NCBI GenBank assembly: GCA_038211015.1
Contig: JBBQVZ010000152.1
Coordinates: 1 to 6,910 of the forward strand
From: JBBQVZ01 sp038211015
GTDB taxonomy: Bacteria; Actinomycetota; UBA4738; HRBIN12
Length of the DNA stretch: 6,910 nt
Reading direction: 5' to 3'
Every line of letters begins with the position of its first letter. The first letter of the stretch is position 1. Of this stretch, positions 5,334-6,910 are shown in pieces. The translations under genes and the position numbers were made by a program. The notes under the pieces were generated by a model that worked only from the letters and a program-made list of their open reading frames with translations, made no database searches and had not been told where the DNA came from.

Positions 5334-6128
5334 TCAGGGTGTGAGCCACCGATCGAACGGGGAGTCCACCGAGAGCGAGGAGAGGTCGCCGGAGTCGCGG
5401 ATCGCGGTGACCGCGGCCGCCATCGCATCGATCGCGACCCACGTCAGCCCGCCGCCGACGCTGATCCGTTGCGCGCCCGCATCGACGATCTCCGCGAGCG
5501 AGAGCCCAGGCAACGCCAGCACGTTGACCGGCTTCGAGACGGCGTCGCACACGGCTCGGATCTCCGGGGCGCTCCCCAGGCCCGGCGCGTAGAGCACGTC
5601 GGCACCCGCCTCCTCGAAGGCCTGAAGGCGCGTGATCGTGTCGTCCAGGTCCGGGTTCCCGCGGATGTGGTTCTCGGCCCGTGCCGTCAGCGTGAAGGGG
5701 AACGCGAGGCTCCGCGCGGCCTCCGCAGCGGCGGCGATCCGCTCTGCTGCCTGGTCCCGCTCATAGAGGTAGCCGCGGGGGTCGTAGTCCTCGATCGAGC
5801 CACCGACGGCCCCGGCCTCGGCGACGCGGGCGATGGCGCGAGCGGCGTCCACCGGTTCGGGACCGTAGCCGTTCTCCAGATCCACCGAGACCGGAAGATC
5901 CGTCGCTAGGTCGAGCGCGGCCGTATGTTCGATCACCTCATCCAACGTGACGTCGCCGTCCCGGCGTCCGAGCGTGAACGCGAACCCGGAGCTGGTGGTC
6001 GCCAACGCGCGGAACCCGAGCGCCGCCAACACTCGAGCCGATCCGGCGTCCCACGGGTTCGGGATGACGAACGCCTCGCCGACGTGCAGCGCGCGGAACG
6101 CAGCGCCCTTCTCAGCTTGCCTGGTCAT
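5334..6128 (-). CDS. Isocitrate lyase/phosphoenolpyruvate mutase superfamily protein
   Basis: A 264-residue cytoplasmic TIM-barrel enzyme, a normal length for the short ICL/PEPM group. Members cleave or form C-C or P-C bonds of 2- or 3-carbon oxo-acids with Mg2+ (methylisocitrate lyase, oxaloacetate decarboxylase, carboxyphosphonoenolpyruvate mutase relatives). Seen: IPNPWDAGSARVLAALGFRA (residues 22-41), TTSSGFAFTLGRRDG (44-58, the substrate-binding loop region), VSVDLENGYG (80-89, with D83 and E85 as likely metal-site residues), GGSIEDYD (109-116, E113 and D114), and LTARAENH (147-154). The KKCGH loop of true isocitrate lyases is absent, so glyoxylate-cycle isocitrate lyase is unlikely. The exact reaction cannot be assigned. 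The start is fixed by GGAGG 8 bases upstream. It overlaps the upstream oxidoreductase gene by 17 bases, implying co-transcription and coupled translation. Confidence 0.9.
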   Translation of the reverse strand: MTRQAEKGAAFRALHVGEAFVIPNPWDAGSARVLAALGFRALATTSSGFAFTLGRRDGDVTLDEVIEHTAALDLATDLPVSVDLENGYGPEPVDAARAIARVAEAGAVGGSIEDYDPRGYLYERDQAAERIAAAAEAARSLAFPFTLTARAENHIRGNPDLDDTITRLQAFEEAGADVLYAPGLGSAPEIRAVCDAVSKPVNVLALPGLSLAEIVDAGAQRISVGGGLTWVAIDAMAAAVTAIRDSGDLSSLSVDSPFDRWLTP

Positions 6129-6910
6129 CCGGGATGCCTCCGACGACGCGAAGGATCACCTTGCCACGTTTGCCCGACGCCATGCTGCGCTCGAAGGCAG
6201 CCACGGCATCCGACAAAGGGAACACCGAATCGATCGCGGGACGCAGATCGCCGGCATCGATCATGGCCGCGAGCGCGACGAGCTGGGCTCGGTTCGGTTC
6301 GACGACGAAGTACGTGGTCTCGATCTTGCGCTCAGGCGCGATCTCCGGTGGTTCTTCGGCGACCGACACGAGTCGACCGCCCGGTCGGATGATCGCGAGT
6401 GATCGCTCGAGGAGCTCGCCCCCGACCGTGTCGAAGACGAGGTCGACGGGCTCGAGCGAGTCCTCGAACCGGACGCTCGCGGGGTCGAGTACCTCATGCG
6501 CACCGAAGCTCCGGGCACGCTCGACGCTCGCCGCCGAGGTCGTGCCGACCACGTAGGAGCCCCGCCCGCGCGCGAGCTGGGTCGCGAAGTGGCCGACGCC
6601 GCCGGCTGCTCCGTGGATCAGCACGCGCCCCCCTTCTCCCAGCCCTCCGTGATCGAACAATCCCTGCCAGGCGCTGAGCGCGGAGAGCGGGACGGCCGCG
6701 CTCCCTTCGTGGTCGAGCGTCCGAGGCTTCGGGGCGAGGAGCGCTGCCGGGACGACGATGTACTCGGCGGCAGCGCCGTCGCGATCGAACGCGGCCAAGG
6801 CCCATACGGGCTCTCCCACCGCGACGGTGTCCACGTCGGGCGCGACGACGGCCACCTCGCCCGAGAGCTCGTAGGACGGGGTCGCGGGGAGACGATCCGT
6901 TGGCCATCCC
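6112..6910 (-). CDS. Zinc-type alcohol dehydrogenase/quinone oxidoreductase family (MDR) protein, N terminus beyond right edge
   Basis: A cytoplasmic NAD(P)H-dependent medium-chain oxidoreductase; about 265 residues are visible. The frame is open through the right edge (GWPTDRLPATPSYELSGEV), so the internal GTG at 6855 is not the real start; it falls within the conserved P-x-Y-E-x-x-G-x-V segment of the GroES-like domain. Further on come PVWALAAFDRDGAAAEYIVV, a typical end of that domain, then WQGLFDHGGL and the Rossmann dinucleotide loop VLIHGAAGGVG (6592-6612 for GAAGGVG). VDLVFDTVGGE and IRPGGRLVSVAEEP follow, and the C-terminal GKRGKVILRV closes the fold. No zinc-ligand cluster is visible in the part present, so a zinc-independent quinone/enone reductase is more likely than an alcohol dehydrogenase. 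The last codons overlap the start of the lyase gene. The substrate is unknown. Confidence 0.88.
   Translation of the reverse strand, partial: GWPTDRLPATPSYELSGEVAVVAPDVDTVAVGEPVWALAAFDRDGAAAEYIVVPAALLAPKPRTLDHEGSAAVPLSALSAWQGLFDHGGLGEGGRVLIHGAAGGVGHFATQLARGRGSYVVGTTSAASVERARSFGAHEVLDPASVRFEDSLEPVDLVFDTVGGELLERSLAIIRPGGRLVSVAEEPPEIAPERKIETTYFVVEPNRAQLVALAAMIDAGDLRPAIDSVFPLSDAVAAFERSMASGKRGKVILRVVGGIPDDQAS
6137..6141 (-). promoter_or_regulatory. Ribosome binding site of the ICL/PEPM-family gene
   Basis: Minus strand GGAGG, 8 bases before the ATG at 6126-6128, a near-ideal Shine-Dalgarno sequence. It lies inside the end of the oxidoreductase coding sequence and decides the start of the lyase gene. 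It is the only strong ribosome binding site in the window, in contrast to the leaderless-looking starts of the acetyltransferase and receptor genes. Confidence 0.75.

Overview
The window is GC-rich, with G/C-heavy third codon positions and long spurious open frames on both strands. It looks like a bacterial chromosome, most probably an uncultured actinobacterium. The main reason is a SARP-type regulator (winged helix plus BTAD domain), a family concentrated in Actinomycetota and less common in Chloroflexota. PknB-like kinase features and start codons that look leaderless agree with this. No rRNA, tRNA, CRISPR array, insertion sequence or attachment site was seen. No gap between genes exceeds about 130 bases.

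Layout, left to right. (1) Positions 1-323, minus strand: a GNAT acetyltransferase, cut by the left edge and carrying one frameshift. (2) Positions 324-455: a divergent promoter region with a clean palindrome, GTGACG-TG-CGTCAC, that fits the core of a CRP-family operator, and a -10-like hexamer for the acetyltransferase. (3) Positions 456-1049, plus strand: a small exported protein with a HELGH zinc-protease motif. (4) Positions 1070-5284, minus strand: one very large gene, now in three reading frames. Joining the frames gives about 1404 residues in this order: SARP winged helix, BTAD helical repeats, complete Ser/Thr protein kinase, one transmembrane helix, a seven-repeat beta-propeller, and an ABC-type family 5 solute-binding domain at the C terminus. 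(5) Positions 5334-6128, minus strand: an isocitrate lyase/PEP mutase superfamily enzyme. (6) Positions 6112-6910, minus strand: a quinone-oxidoreductase-like NAD(P)H dehydrogenase, cut by the right edge and overlapping gene 5 by 17 bases.

The large gene is the main item. As reconstructed it would be a single-chain membrane receptor. An outer solute-binding module and propeller would sit outside the membrane, with a kinase and a DNA-binding activator on the same chain inside the cell. The oxidoreductase and lyase genes form an overlapping pair just upstream. The large gene follows after 49 bases with what looks like its own leaderless promoter.

Caveat: three single-base frame disruptions occur in under 7 kb, in two unrelated genes, and two of them can be repaired by adding one base to a homopolymer run. 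Assembly or read error is therefore at least as likely as real gene decay. All functional statements rest on motif and family recognition by eye; no database search was run.
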